Positions 7,881-17,417 are shown, counted from the stretch's first letter. The stretch: 31,293 bases of DNA from Proteobacteria bacterium SG_bin6 (GCA_002083435.1 LWDJ01000010.1:1-31293); one strand, 5' to 3'. A program made the numbers and translations. Notes: generated by a model not told the origin, from the letters alone.

Positions 7881-9767
7881 TCAACCGAACAGGCGCCGTA
7901 CGCTCTTGTCCAGCATCAGCAATTGCCACAGTGTCCGGCCATGATCGGCACGGCCGGCGCGGTGGTCTTGCGCCAGGCGTTCGAGCACGGTCGGCTCGAA
8001 CCAGTTGCCGAGCACCGGCGAGCGCGCGAGCAACGCCGCTTCATCGGCGAGCGTGCCCCGGAACCAGGCGCTCACCGGCGTCACGAAGCCCATTTTCGGG
8101 CGGTAGAGAATGTCGCGCGGCAGATAACGCTCCAGCGCGTGCTTCATCACCCATTTGCCCTGCCCGCCCCGCAGCCGCAGCGACGCCGGGAGCGTGGCCG
8201 CGAACTCGACCAGCCGATAATCGAGCAATGGCTCGCGCGCTTCCAGGCTCACCGCCATGCTCGTCCGGTCGATCTTGGTCAGGATGTCGCCGGGCAACCA
8301 GTGCTTGATGTCGGCATATTGCGCCGCGTCGAGCGGCTCGTCGGCGGGGGCGTTTCGCATCGCCTGCACGTAGCGCCCCTCGGCGCGGTAGCCGCCCAGC
8401 TGGCGCCGCGCGCCCTCGCGCCACAATTGCGCGCGCAGCTCGGGCCGGGTGACCCCCACCGCCAGGGCATAGGCCTCCCCCGCTTCGGCGGCGAGGCCGA
8501 GCAAGGTCGTCTTGGCGCGCAGCGGGCGCGGCGCCCAGTCGGCCTTGGGGTAAAGCGCCCCCAGCCGGCCGAACACGGGCGCGCGCAGCCCCAGCGGCAG
8601 CAGCCCCCGCACCCGCTCCTCGGCGGCATGGAAGCGGTAGCGGCGATAGCCGGCAAACGCCTCGTCGGCGCCGTCGCCCGAGAGCGCGACCGTCACCTGC
8701 TCGCGCGCCAGCTCGCACACGCGGTAGGTGGCGAGCGCCGAGGCATCGGCGAAGGGCTCATCGAACGCCGCGACCAGCGTATCGACCAGCGCGAAATCAT
8801 CGGGGCTGACCAGGCGGGTGCGATGCTCGGTCGCGAAGCGTTCGGCGATGCGCGTCGCGTAGCTGCGCTCGTCATGGTCGGGCAGGTCGAAGCCGATCGT
8901 GCAGGTCTTCACCGCGCGGCGCGACGCCTCCGCCATCAGCGCGACCACGCCCGAGCTATCCACCCCGCCCGACAGGAACGCGCCGAGCGGCACATCGGCG
9001 ATCATTCGCAGCCGCACCGCCGCGCGCATGTGTTCGAGCAGTTGCTCCTCGATCGCGGCGGGCTTGGCGCGGGTGCGGCGGCTGAAATCGAGATCCCACC
9101 ATTGCCGCGGCGCCGGGATGGGCCTGCCGCGTTCGATCAGCAGGAAATGGCCGGCGGGCAGCTTCTTGACGCCGGCGACGAGGCAGGTGTCGTCCGGCAC
9201 ATAGCCGAACGCCAGAAAATCCTCGATCGCGGAAAGCTCGGGCGCGCGGCGCAGCAGCGGATGGGCGAGCAGCCCCTTCAGCTCCGACGCGAAGATCAGC
9301 GATCCGTCGCTCAGGGTGGCATAATGGAGCGGCTTCACCCCGAAGCGATCGCGCGCCAGGAACAGGCTCTTCGCGCGGTCGTCATAGAGCGCGAAGGCGA
9401 ACATGCCGTTGAGCCGATCGAGCATCGCCGGCCCCCAGGCCGCCCAGCCGTGGAGCAGCACCTCGGTATCGCTGTTGGTGCGGAACACCGCCCCCTTCGC
9501 CGCCAGTTCGGCGCGAACCTCCTGGAAGTTATAGATTTCGCCGTTGAACGTCACCGCCAGCGCACCGTCGTCGCTCAGCATCGGCTGCGCGCCACCGCCC
9601 AGATCGATGATCGAGAGCCGGCGATGCGCCAGGCCGATGCCCGGGGCGGTCCACACCCCCGATCCGTCAGGCCCGCGATGCGCCTGGGCATCGGCCATCG
9701 CGCGCAGCCGCGCGGGATCGACAGGCTTGGGGAAATCGGGGTGGAACACCCCGGCTATGCCGCACAT
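7881..9767 (-). CDS. XrtA-associated asparagine synthase-like amidotransferase
   Basis: 628-residue class II glutamine amidotransferase. Residues 1-210 are the Ntn glutaminase domain with nucleophile Cys2 (MCGIAGV), AHRGPDGSG (29-37) and FNGEIYN (74-80). Residues 230-628 are the ATP-pyrophosphatase domain with the PP-loop LSGGVDSSG (265-273) and LSGDGADEAFAGYRRY. The enzyme moves ammonia from glutamine to an ATP-activated carboxylate. It matches the exosortase A system-associated amidotransferase family (recalled as TIGR03108), whose acceptor is unknown but is presumably a sugar acid or linker of the polysaccharide. Its ATG shares one base with the xrtA stop (TGATG). It is the last gene of the minus-strand operon. 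Confidence 0.92.
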   Translation of the reverse strand: MCGIAGVFHPDFPKPVDPARLRAMADAQAHRGPDGSGVWTAPGIGLAHRRLSIIDLGGGAQPMLSDDGALAVTFNGEIYNFQEVRAELAAKGAVFRTNSDTEVLLHGWAAWGPAMLDRLNGMFAFALYDDRAKSLFLARDRFGVKPLHYATLSDGSLIFASELKGLLAHPLLRRAPELSAIEDFLAFGYVPDDTCLVAGVKKLPAGHFLLIERGRPIPAPRQWWDLDFSRRTRAKPAAIEEQLLEHMRAAVRLRMIADVPLGAFLSGGVDSSGVVALMAEASRRAVKTCTIGFDLPDHDERSYATRIAERFATEHRTRLVSPDDFALVDTLVAAFDEPFADASALATYRVCELAREQVTVALSGDGADEAFAGYRRYRFHAAEERVRGLLPLGLRAPVFGRLGALYPKADWAPRPLRAKTTLLGLAAEAGEAYALAVGVTRPELRAQLWREGARRQLGGYRAEGRYVQAMRNAPADEPLDAAQYADIKHWLPGDILTKIDRTSMAVSLEAREPLLDYRLVEFAATLPASLRLRGGQGKWVMKHALERYLPRDILYRPKMGFVTPVSAWFRGTLADEAALLARSPVLGNWFEPTVLERLAQDHRAGRADHGRTLWQLLMLDKSVRRLFG

Positions 9768-11284
9768 CAGCGCGCTTCTGTCAGTCGATCGGCGACGGCG
9801 TCAAGCCGCCCGAGCGCGCCGGCGAACGCCGCCATGCCATCGCGCGCGCGCGGCCCTTGCGCCGACACATGCAGCGCGACCGCCGCCTGCCGCCCGCCGA
9901 GCAGCCGCGCCTTGAGCGTCGCGAGCTTCACCCGCGCGGGACTGGCGGTGAGCGTGCCGCCGACGCGGTACCAGCTCGCGACCAGTCGCTCGACCGGGCC
10001 GGGCGCGGTGATGCGGATCGTCGCGCCGCCCGCGATCGGCGCCTCGCTCGCCACCTTCACCCAGCGATCATTCTCGGCGAGCGGGCCGATGCCGAAGCCG
10101 ATCAGCTCGGCGCCCTCGGCCTGCGCCGCATAGACGGCGATGGCGAGATCGACGTCATGCCCGCGCCCGTCGCTGTAGCGGCCGATCAGATAATGGTCGG
10201 CGCCCGGATAATGGGGCGACCAGGGGGCGGTGCGGCTCATCGCCACGCGCTGCCAGCCGGGCACGGCGGGAAGCGCGACTCGCACCGGCAGCACGTCGCG
10301 CCGCGCCGCGATCGCCTGCGCCCAGCTGGCGAAGCTCGCCGCGATCAACAGCGCGAGCGCGGCGGCGAGCCAGGGTGTCGTCCCGCCCCAGCCGATGCGG
10401 GGCAGGGCGGCGCGGTCGATCCACGCGCCATCGGGGTCGCGATCGAACCAGCGCCAGCCGATCGCTAGCACCGCCGCCATCACCAGCCCGAAAAACACCC
10501 AGCCATAAACGATATGGTCGAACCCCGTCGCCGCCTCCACCGAGGTGAGGTGCGCCGCATAGATGGTGCCGAACGCGCGCAGGCCGTTGGCGATCACCGG
10601 CACCACCAGCGATACCACCAGGAACGCCAGCCGCCGCGACCAGCGCAGATAGCAGACATTGGCGACCAGCACCGCGAAGGCAACCATCGCCAGCACGAAC
10701 TTGGCGCCCGAACACGCCTCGGCCACTTCGAAATAGCCGTTCGGGATGGTGATCAGCACCCCGTCCACCTGCGCCGGCACCCCCACCAGATGGAGCAAGG
10801 GCAGCGTCATCGCGACCGTCACCGCCTGCAGCGGCGGCTCCAGCCCCTCGCCGAACGGCACCAGGAAGAAGGCGTAGAGCAAGGGAAACAGCAGCCCGCG
10901 CGCGATCGCGGGGCCGAGCAACGTCACCACCGCCCCCTGCAGCATCAGCACCAGCCCCAGATGCCGCGCGAGCGCGACGCCGGCGGCCGCCCCCGTCAGC
11001 CACGCCAGCCCGCCGAGCGCCACCAGCGCGAGCCCCGGCGTCCAGGCCATCGGCGTCAGCTCGGCGAGTTCGGCGCGGCGCAGCCACACCAGCCAGCCGA
11101 TCACCGGCGCGATGAACAGGCAGTGGCCGAAGGTCGTGCTCGTCCAATAGAGCCGCGCGAGATCGGCGGTATCGCGCGCGAACAGCAGCAGCAGCGCGAA
11201 AGCGGTCGCGGCGAGCGCCGCGCCGTGGCGCGGCCAGGCCCCCTGCCCGCCGCGCAACCGGCGATGATCGAGCGCGACCGTCAC
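9767..11284 (-). CDS. xrtA: Exosortase A (XrtA) with C-terminal EpsI-type domain
   Basis: Membrane protease/transpeptidase that sorts PEP-CTERM proteins. 505 residues. Residues 20-285 hold about eight membrane helices and the catalytic triad: Cys191 in EACSGAKF, Arg236 in NGLRAFGT and His257 in HIVYGWVFFG. Residues about 325-500 form an EpsI-like soluble domain (PGWQRVA, WSPHYPGADHYLIGRYSDG, VDLAIAVYAAQAEGAELI), fused here to the exosortase rather than encoded separately, a known arrangement for XrtA. It overlaps both neighbours (ATGA with the glycosyltransferase, one base with the amidotransferase). All catalytic residues are intact. No PEP-CTERM substrate is encoded in the window. Confidence 0.95.
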   Translation of the reverse strand: MTVALDHRRLRGGQGAWPRHGAALAATAFALLLLFARDTADLARLYWTSTTFGHCLFIAPVIGWLVWLRRAELAELTPMAWTPGLALVALGGLAWLTGAAAGVALARHLGLVLMLQGAVVTLLGPAIARGLLFPLLYAFFLVPFGEGLEPPLQAVTVAMTLPLLHLVGVPAQVDGVLITIPNGYFEVAEACSGAKFVLAMVAFAVLVANVCYLRWSRRLAFLVVSLVVPVIANGLRAFGTIYAAHLTSVEAATGFDHIVYGWVFFGLVMAAVLAIGWRWFDRDPDGAWIDRAALPRIGWGGTTPWLAAALALLIAASFASWAQAIAARRDVLPVRVALPAVPGWQRVAMSRTAPWSPHYPGADHYLIGRYSDGRGHDVDLAIAVYAAQAEGAELIGFGIGPLAENDRWVKVASEAPIAGGATIRITAPGPVERLVASWYRVGGTLTASPARVKLATLKARLLGGRQAAVALHVSAQGPRARDGMAAFAGALGRLDAVADRLTEAR

Positions 11285-12483
11285 GCCGCGTGCTGCTGTT
11301 GGGGGCGCGGCGGGTCGATCAACGCGTCGAGCGGGGCGAGCCGCGCGTTCCAGCCATAGCGCGCGATCACCCGCGCGCGGGCGGCGCTGCCCAGCGCGGC
11401 CGCCTCGCCCGGATTGTCGAGCAGCGCGCCGATCGCCGCGCTCGTCTCCGCGGGCGAGTCGGCCACTCGCAGCGCGCCGTTATGGTCGATCCCCTCGGCG
11501 GCGGCGGGCGAGGCGACCACCGGCCGCGCCATCGCCATCGCCTCCAGCACCTTGTTCTGCACCCCGCGCGCAAGCTTCAGCGGCGCGACCGCGACCTGGG
11601 CGGCGGCGAGCCAGCCGCGCACGTCCGCCACCTCCCCTGTCACCACCACGCCCGGCGACTGCCCCAGCGCGCGCACCGCCTCGGTCGGCGCGCGGCCGAC
11701 GATCGCGAAGCGCAGATCGGGGTGGCGGTGGCGCAACAGCGGCATGACGTCTCTGGCGAACCAGCTCACCGCCTCGATATTGGGGCGGTAGTCCATTTGT
11801 CCGGTGAAGACGACGAGCGGACCTTGCCCATCGACCGTGGGAAAGATGGCGGCGGGATCGAAGAAATCGGTGTCGATGCCGTTTTCGACCGCGTGGACGC
11901 CGCCCACCCCCGCCCGCGCGCGGAACAACGCGGCTTCGGCGTCGCTCACGAACAGGCTGGCCTCGGCACGGGCGGCGATATCGCGCTCGAAGGCAAACAG
12001 CAGCCGCCCCTCGCGCCGCATCATCGCCGCCTGCGGGCCCTGACCCGCGCCATAGGCATCGAACTTCGCCGAATCCATGTCGACGAAATCCATGATCACG
12101 CGCGGGGCCGGCGCTGGCGGCAGATATTGCGCCATCTGGCCGGAAAAGACGTAGATCAACTCGATCGGCCGGTCCGCAAGCAGCGTGCGCACCGCCTGCG
12201 CCACATCGCGCTGGTGGAACGCGGTGAGCGACACCGGCCGGCCCAGCGCCAGCGCCTCCGCCGCCGCCCGCCAGCGCGGCTTGCCCCGCCAGAAGATTTG
12301 GGCGCTCGCCACCACATCGTCGAGGCCGTCCGCCTGTTCCAGATCGCGGCGATCATCGGCGAACGCGATCAGGTGGACGCGGTGGCGCCGGGCGAGGTGG
12401 CGGAGAATGTGATAGCCGCGGATCTTGTCGCCCCGGTTGGGCGGAAAAGGATGACGATGGGCGAGGAACAGGATCTCGCCCAT
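11281..12483 (-). CDS. XrtA-associated GT4-type glycosyltransferase
   Basis: 400 residues with a two-domain GT-B fold. The N-terminus MGEILFLAHRHPFPPNRGDK is typical of the exosortase-associated sugar transferase family recalled as stp1/TIGR03087, and the C-terminal nucleotide-sugar domain shows VVFTGQMDYRPN, LRFAIVGRAP, VVTGEVADVRGWLA and the glycosyltransferase family 4 motif LKLARGVQNKVLEAMAMARPVV. It should add a sugar to the growing lipid-linked repeat unit on the cytoplasmic face. ATG 12483 is chosen because the protein-like sequence begins there and it overlaps the upstream stop (ATGA). Donor and acceptor are unknown. Confidence 0.92.
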   Translation of the reverse strand: MGEILFLAHRHPFPPNRGDKIRGYHILRHLARRHRVHLIAFADDRRDLEQADGLDDVVASAQIFWRGKPRWRAAAEALALGRPVSLTAFHQRDVAQAVRTLLADRPIELIYVFSGQMAQYLPPAPAPRVIMDFVDMDSAKFDAYGAGQGPQAAMMRREGRLLFAFERDIAARAEASLFVSDAEAALFRARAGVGGVHAVENGIDTDFFDPAAIFPTVDGQGPLVVFTGQMDYRPNIEAVSWFARDVMPLLRHRHPDLRFAIVGRAPTEAVRALGQSPGVVVTGEVADVRGWLAAAQVAVAPLKLARGVQNKVLEAMAMARPVVASPAAAEGIDHNGALRVADSPAETSAAIGALLDNPGEAAALGSAARARVIARYGWNARLAPLDALIDPPRPQQQHAA

Positions 12484-13550
12484 CAGCCGAGCCCCCGCGC
12501 GATAGGCGGCCCGATCAGCCGGGTGAGCCAGAGCGGCAGCCGGCGCCACGCCGCGATCCGCGCCTGGTAGCGCGGGCTCATCGGGTTCACGTCGCGCGGC
12601 GCCTGGCCGGGCGCGTGGCGCTTGGCGTAGCGCAAGGGCACGCCCTCGAACCCCCAATTCTTCTTATAGGCCGCCGGCCCGGAGCCGACCTTCGATCGCC
12701 CGAAATCGAAGCGGGTGCAGCCCCGCCGCCGGGCATGGCCCATCAGCTCGAAATAGAGCCGTTCATTGGCCCGCAGCGCCCGCGCCGCCGCCGTGCCGCC
12801 GCCCCAATAGGGATAGACGGTGCCGTTGAAATACAGGCTCAGCACGCTCGCCACCGGCTGGCCGCGATGGGTGATCGTCAGGATGTCGGCGTCGCACGCC
12901 GCCAGCACTTCGCGGAACAGGCGCGCGGGGAACACAGGGGTGCCGAGGTTGCGGACCATTTCGGCATAGACCGCGTAATGGTCGGCAAGCGCATCCTCAC
13001 GCCCGACATGCACTTCAAGCGCGTTCGCGAGGCCCTTGCGCACCTCGGCGCGGTGCTTGCGCGGGATCGCCAGCAGCTCGGCCTCGTCATCGGCGGCGAG
13101 CGGGCGGGCGAAGCCGAGATGGCTGCCGCTTTCCTGATGCCATTCGCCGCCCTCGGGCAGGGCGCCGCCGCGCAGTTCCACGCTCGCGCAGGCATGGCGC
13201 TCGGCGAGCCGCCACGCGGCGTCGGCGAGCAGCGGTACCGCCGCCGGTTCCTCCGCCAAAATCCCGCCATCGACCGCGAACCCCGCCGAGACCATCGCCG
13301 CGCCGAACAACGGCGATCGCACCTCCGTCAACGGGAGTATCGCCGCCAGGCTGCCATTGGCGCGCTCGGCGACCAGGCAATGCGCATATTGGCCGCAACC
13401 CCGCGCGACCGCCCGGTTCCACGCCGGGAGATGAAAGGGCGTCGCGTCAGGATGCGCGCGCACGAAAGCATCGATCCGCCGCGCCTCGCCCGGATCAGCG
13501 AGATCGGCCGCGCGCAGCGCGAGCGGCGGGCGGAGCAGCGGCAGCGTCAT
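12483..13550 (-). CDS. XrtA-associated FemAB-like (GNAT-fold) protein
   Basis: 355 residues with two GNAT-like halves, as in FemX/FemAB aminoacyl transferases: N-terminal part about 25-150 (VRAHPDATPFHLPAWNRA) and C-terminal part about 170-330 (IPRKHRAEVRKGLAN, LTITHRGQPVASVLSLYFNG, VYPYWGGGTAAARALRANE, RRGCTRFDFGRSKVGSG). The last segment, with FDFGRSK, is characteristic of the exosortase-associated FemAB family (recalled as TIGR03019). It probably transfers an acyl or aminoacyl group onto the polysaccharide or its precursor; the true substrate is not known. Overlaps at both ends (ATGA at each junction) place it firmly in the operon. Confidence 0.9.
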   Translation of the reverse strand: MTLPLLRPPLALRAADLADPGEARRIDAFVRAHPDATPFHLPAWNRAVARGCGQYAHCLVAERANGSLAAILPLTEVRSPLFGAAMVSAGFAVDGGILAEEPAAVPLLADAAWRLAERHACASVELRGGALPEGGEWHQESGSHLGFARPLAADDEAELLAIPRKHRAEVRKGLANALEVHVGREDALADHYAVYAEMVRNLGTPVFPARLFREVLAACDADILTITHRGQPVASVLSLYFNGTVYPYWGGGTAAARALRANERLYFELMGHARRRGCTRFDFGRSKVGSGPAAYKKNWGFEGVPLRYAKRHAPGQAPRDVNPMSPRYQARIAAWRRLPLWLTRLIGPPIARGLG

Positions 13551-14410
13551 GCCAGCGCGGCCGCCGCCTGAGCGACCACCGCGTCGGTCCGCCCCCAGGG
13601 ATGCGCCGCGAGCAGCCGCCGGAGCTTGCCCGCCATCGCGCCGAGCCGGGGATAATGGCGCAGCTTCGACTTGAGCGGCGCATTGGCGACGCGCGGCTGG
13701 CCGGGATCGACTTCCCAGGGATGGAAATAGAACAGCATCGGCTGGCCGGCGGCGTTGGCGGCGCGCACCGCGCGGTCCATGATCGCATTGGGCAGCAGCC
13801 GGAAGAACCCCCCGCCCGAGGTCAACTCGCGCCCGGCGACACGCATCACCGTCATCGGCAGTTCGATCAGCGGGCTGTCGGGCAGCGGACGATAGGCGCG
13901 GCGCGGCGCGGTCGCCCAGCCATAATGATCATGCGCGAGCGGGGCGACGCTCGACGAATAGGCATAGCCCTCTTCGGCCAGGATCGGGTGCGCCCAGGGG
14001 GTGCGCGCGTCGATCGAGAAATTGGGCGCGCGATAGGCGGTGATCGCGACTCCGCCGGCATCCTCAAGCACCTTGCGCGCTCGAGCGATGTCGGCGCGGA
14101 ACTGATCGGGGGTGAAGCTGTGGACCCGGGCATGGCCATAGCCATGGCTCGCCAGCTCGTGCCCCTCGGCGACGATCCGGCGCATCAGCGCGGGGAAGCG
14201 CTCGGCCACCCAGCCGAGGGTGAAGAAGGTGGCGTGGATGCCGGCCTCCCCGAACAGATCGAGCACCCGCTGGGTATTGGCCTCGACCCGGGGGGCGAAG
14301 CTGTCCCAATCGGCGCGGTCGATCACCTTTTCGAACGCGCCGACCTGGAACCAGTCCTCGACATCGATCGACATGGCGTTCAGCACCGGGCGGATCGGCG
14401 CGTGCAGCAT
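13547..14410 (-). CDS. XrtA-associated polysaccharide deacetylase (NodB fold, DUF3473 tail)
   Basis: 287 residues. Metal-dependent carbohydrate esterase family 4 enzyme that removes N-acetyl groups from sugars. Visible motifs are the catalytic SIDVEDWFQVG (Asp-Val-Glu-Asp version of the family TFDD motif, residues 14-24), ATFFTLGWVAERFP (60-73), the metal-binding SHGYGHARVH (His pair) and FRAPNF-like YRAPNFSID. The C-terminal part with SGGGFFRLLP and FYFHPWEVDPGQPR is the DUF3473 extension that marks the exosortase/PEP-CTERM type. The product has no signal peptide, which is typical of this subfamily. It sits 3 bases after the ATPase gene and overlaps the FemAB-like gene. Confidence 0.93.
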   Translation of the reverse strand: MLHAPIRPVLNAMSIDVEDWFQVGAFEKVIDRADWDSFAPRVEANTQRVLDLFGEAGIHATFFTLGWVAERFPALMRRIVAEGHELASHGYGHARVHSFTPDQFRADIARARKVLEDAGGVAITAYRAPNFSIDARTPWAHPILAEEGYAYSSSVAPLAHDHYGWATAPRRAYRPLPDSPLIELPMTVMRVAGRELTSGGGFFRLLPNAIMDRAVRAANAAGQPMLFYFHPWEVDPGQPRVANAPLKSKLRHYPRLGAMAGKLRRLLAAHPWGRTDAVVAQAAAALA

Positions 14411-14413
14411 GGC

Positions 14414-15802
14414 TCAGCCCCGCAAGGACGAGATGTCGGGGCGCTGGCTGTCACCCTCGATCCAGTCGATCAGCAGCGTCAGGATGCGGCGCAGCGCCGC
14501 GTCCTGCTCGTCGGTCCGCGCCTCGAGCGCGGCGATGCGCGCGGCGAGCGTCGGGTCGATCCGCGGCTCGGACTCGGGCTCGGGTTCGGGCGTCGGCGCC
14601 GGGACGAGCGGGGTCGGTTCGGCATCGGCCACCGGCTCCGGCGCCCGGCGCAGCGGCAATGGCGCCGGGGCATCGAACCAATCGGGATCGCCAAGGCTCG
14701 GCGGTGCGACCGGCGCGGGCACCGGCGCCGGCTCCGGCGGCGGGGGTTCGATCGGCGCGGGCTCGACCACCGCCTTGGGCGCGACCACCGCCTCGGGCTC
14801 GACCGCCGGCGCGGTACGGCTTGGCGGTTGCGGCAGCGGGGTCGGATCGATTTCGAACCAATCGGCCTTGGCCGGCATCGGCGCGGCCGGCTCGAACCAG
14901 TCGGGCTCGCCAAGCGACGCCGGCGCGGGTTCAGAAGGCGCAACCGGCGCGGGCGCGGGAGCCGGCGCGGGCTGAACGGGCACCGCCGCCGCATCGCCGG
15001 CAAGATCGGCGATCACCGTTTCCACCGCGGCGCCGTCGATCACCGCCAGCCCCTCGATCGCGCCATAGAGCATCACCCGGCCGGCGAGCTGGTTCAGCCG
15101 GCGCGGCACCCCGCCCGATCCGGCATAGAGCGCGGCGAAGGCATCGGCCGTGAAGCGCGGGCGATCGCTCCACCCCACCAGCTTCAGCCGGTGGCGCATA
15201 TAGGGTTCGATCTCATCCGGCGCCATCGGCTCCAGATGATGCGTCGCGATCACGCGCTGGCGCAGCTGCTCCAGCCGGTCATTGCCGTACAGCCGCTCGC
15301 GGAATTCGGGCTGGCCGAGCAGGAAGATCTGCAGCAGCGCATGGCCGCCGGCCTGGAAGTTGGAGAGCATCCGCAGCTCTTCCAGGCTGGCGACGGGCAG
15401 CGCCTGCGCCTCGTCGACGATCAGCAGCGTGCGCCGGCCGCTCCGGGCGACGGCATGCAGCGCGCGCTCGATGCGTTCCAGCAATTGCGCCTTGGGCAGG
15501 CCAGCGGTGTCGATCTCCAGCCCCGTCGCGACCAGGCGGAGCAGATCGTCGGCCTCGATCTGGGTCGAGACGATCTTGATCGCGTGCAGCCGTTCGCGGT
15601 CGATCGTCGCCATCAGATGGCCGACAAGCGTCGTCTTGCCGGCACCAATGTCGCCGGTCACGACGATGAAGCCTTCGCCCTGGCTCAGGCCATAGCCCAG
15701 ATAGGCCATCGCCTTGCGGTGCGTGGCCGATTCGAACCAGAAGCGCGGATCGGGGGTCAGCTGGAAGGGCCGGCCACTCAATCCATAATGCTCGTCGTAC
15801 AT
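14414..15802 (-). CDS. XrtA-associated AAA ATPase with Pro-rich tail (ExeA-like)
   Basis: 462 residues. Residues 1-265 are an ExeA/GspA-like AAA ATPase: MYDEHYGLSGRPFQLTPDP at the start, Walker A GDIGAGKTT (50-58), Walker B LLIVDEAQ (126-133), sensor region LLGQPEFRERL and the arginine pair GGVPRRLNQLA. Residues about 270-415 are a Pro/Ala/Glu-rich low-complexity tail holding three copies of a D-W-F motif (301, 314 and 374), and about 418-447 is a short coiled coil (LAARIAALEARTDEQDAALRRIL). The ATPase half matches the exosortase-associated family recalled as TIGR03015; it probably powers or regulates assembly of the export machine. The long tail is unusual and may bind a partner. Confidence 0.9.
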   Translation of the reverse strand: MYDEHYGLSGRPFQLTPDPRFWFESATHRKAMAYLGYGLSQGEGFIVVTGDIGAGKTTLVGHLMATIDRERLHAIKIVSTQIEADDLLRLVATGLEIDTAGLPKAQLLERIERALHAVARSGRRTLLIVDEAQALPVASLEELRMLSNFQAGGHALLQIFLLGQPEFRERLYGNDRLEQLRQRVIATHHLEPMAPDEIEPYMRHRLKLVGWSDRPRFTADAFAALYAGSGGVPRRLNQLAGRVMLYGAIEGLAVIDGAAVETVIADLAGDAAAVPVQPAPAPAPAPVAPSEPAPASLGEPDWFEPAAPMPAKADWFEIDPTPLPQPPSRTAPAVEPEAVVAPKAVVEPAPIEPPPPEPAPVPAPVAPPSLGDPDWFDAPAPLPLRRAPEPVADAEPTPLVPAPTPEPEPESEPRIDPTLAARIAALEARTDEQDAALRRILTLLIDWIEGDSQRPDISSLRG

Positions 15803-15830
15803 CTGCCCTCCGGCCGGTCTGCCCGGCTCT

Positions 15831-17417
15831 TTAGAAACTATAGCGCGCGCCCAGCAGCGCCTGAAGCGAGGTTACGTCGCCGAACCCGTCCTGGCCGCTG
15901 TTATAGATGCCCAGCGCCGCGACCGCCCCCAGTCGCCCGAAGCGCCGGGTGAGCGCGGTCGTCGCCCCCACGCCATATACCCGGGGCGCACCGAAGATGC
16001 CGCTGCGGAAATAATTGGCGAAGACATTGGCGTCGATCGTCGTCTTCGCGTCGAGCTGGCGCTGGAGATAGGCCTGCAGATAGACGCTCTCGTCCTGCAG
16101 CCCCGCCACCACGACGCCGGTGCCGCCATTGGGCGCGACATAGCGGCGATTGGCATAGCCAAACCCCAGCCCATAGGCCCAGCGCCCGCGATTGACCGAG
16201 ACCACCGCGTCGATCCCGCGCGCGCGGTAGGCGCTGGTCTGCGCCGATTGCAGCGCGCCGTTCAGGCAATTGCCCGCCGCCCCGCCCTGCGGCCCGAAGA
16301 CGCAGCCGTTGAAATCCTGCCCGAACGGGTTGGTCTGGGTATTGAACGCGGTCGGCGCGGCGGCGAGCCCGCCCTGCACCTGGCGGCCGAAAGTCTGGAT
16401 ACCGTCATAGCCTGACACCCGCACCGCGACATTCTTGCTCGGCTGGTAAGTGAACTGGCCGATCGCGGTGAAGCTGCCGTAACGCTCGCCGGCATGGACC
16501 TCGAGCTGGGTGCGCGGGCTGGGCCGCCAGATGAAGCCACCGTCATAATAGACGCCGTTGAAGTCATAAGCGACGCGGCGCAGCCCGGCGGGGTCGATCT
16601 GGAAGCGCCCGCGCCCGTCGCGCACCGGCTGGCCGGTCGCGTCGAGCAGGATGTCGCGCTGGCTGACCTGGATATTCTCATAGCCCGCGCCCGCCGTCAG
16701 CGCGAGCGTGGGGAGCACCGGCCACACCACGTCGCCACGGCCATATTTGCCGTCATAACGCTGGCGCAGCTGCCCCGCGTCGTCGCGCGCCCAGGCGCCC
16801 GACACGGTGACGCCCACCGGCAGATAGACATTCGCCGGCAGGCTGACGCTGCCCACCGCCAGATGACTGGTCGAATCGTCGAACACGTCGAGCGGCGGCT
16901 GGCCGGGGAGCGGGCTGGCGATGCTCGGCCCCTGGAACTTGGTATAGCCGAAGCGGTACTGCGCCGACACGCTGAGCGGCCCCGCCGTCGTCGCAAAGGT
17001 CGGGCCGGCATAGACGGCGTAGAGCTGGCCGATATTGGCGACATTGCCCGTCAACACCCCCGGCGCGGCCCCGCGAATATCGCTGCGGGTCCGCGTGGCG
17101 AGCGCGCCGGCCTCGATCGTCAGCGGCCGCGCGACCTGCACCGCCGCGCGGGCGAGGCCGGTATGGATGTCGACATCCTCCAGCCGCCCGTCATAGGGAA
17201 TGCGCCGTTCGTAGCGATAGCTCGCCTGCACCTGCACCCGCCGCGTCTGGACATTGGCGTCGATCCCGGCGGCGACGGTGGTGTAGGTGAGCGTGTCGTC
17301 GAAATCGGTGGTCACGACCTGGCCGGCTTCGATGTACGGCGTGATCTGGCGGCTGTTCTGCGCCACGGCGGGGCTCGCCGCGAGCAGGATGCCGAACGTC
17401 AGGAGCGCGGGGCGCAT
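15831..17417 (-). CDS. XrtA-associated outer-membrane beta-barrel protein
   Basis: 528 residues with a signal peptide (MRPALLTFGILLAASPAVA, cleavage before Gln20) and long runs of alternating polar/aromatic beta-strands, for example VQVQASYRYERRIPYDGR and LSVSAQYRFGYTKFQG. It ends in RYSF, a C-terminal aromatic of the type recognised by the BAM assembly machinery. This fits the PEP-CTERM-associated outer-membrane family recalled as TIGR03016. It could be the outer-membrane channel or anchor for the exopolysaccharide, working with the export lipoprotein encoded further up the operon. It lies 28 bases before the ATPase gene and overlaps the autokinase stop by one base. Confidence 0.9.
   Translation of the reverse strand: MRPALLTFGILLAASPAVAQNSRQITPYIEAGQVVTTDFDDTLTYTTVAAGIDANVQTRRVQVQASYRYERRIPYDGRLEDVDIHTGLARAAVQVARPLTIEAGALATRTRSDIRGAAPGVLTGNVANIGQLYAVYAGPTFATTAGPLSVSAQYRFGYTKFQGPSIASPLPGQPPLDVFDDSTSHLAVGSVSLPANVYLPVGVTVSGAWARDDAGQLRQRYDGKYGRGDVVWPVLPTLALTAGAGYENIQVSQRDILLDATGQPVRDGRGRFQIDPAGLRRVAYDFNGVYYDGGFIWRPSPRTQLEVHAGERYGSFTAIGQFTYQPSKNVAVRVSGYDGIQTFGRQVQGGLAAAPTAFNTQTNPFGQDFNGCVFGPQGGAAGNCLNGALQSAQTSAYRARGIDAVVSVNRGRWAYGLGFGYANRRYVAPNGGTGVVVAGLQDESVYLQAYLQRQLDAKTTIDANVFANYFRSGIFGAPRVYGVGATTALTRRFGRLGAVAALGIYNSGQDGFGDVTSLQALLGARYSF

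Noticed and set aside
7872..10133. 750-codon plus-strand frame opposite the amidotransferase and xrtA genes
   Set aside because: Antisense reading of two well-matched genes; such frames stay open because of G/C at third codon positions.
13601..15952. 780-codon plus-strand frame opposite the deacetylase and ATPase genes
   Set aside because: Same cause: low-complexity Arg/Gly/His-rich antisense sequence with no motif.
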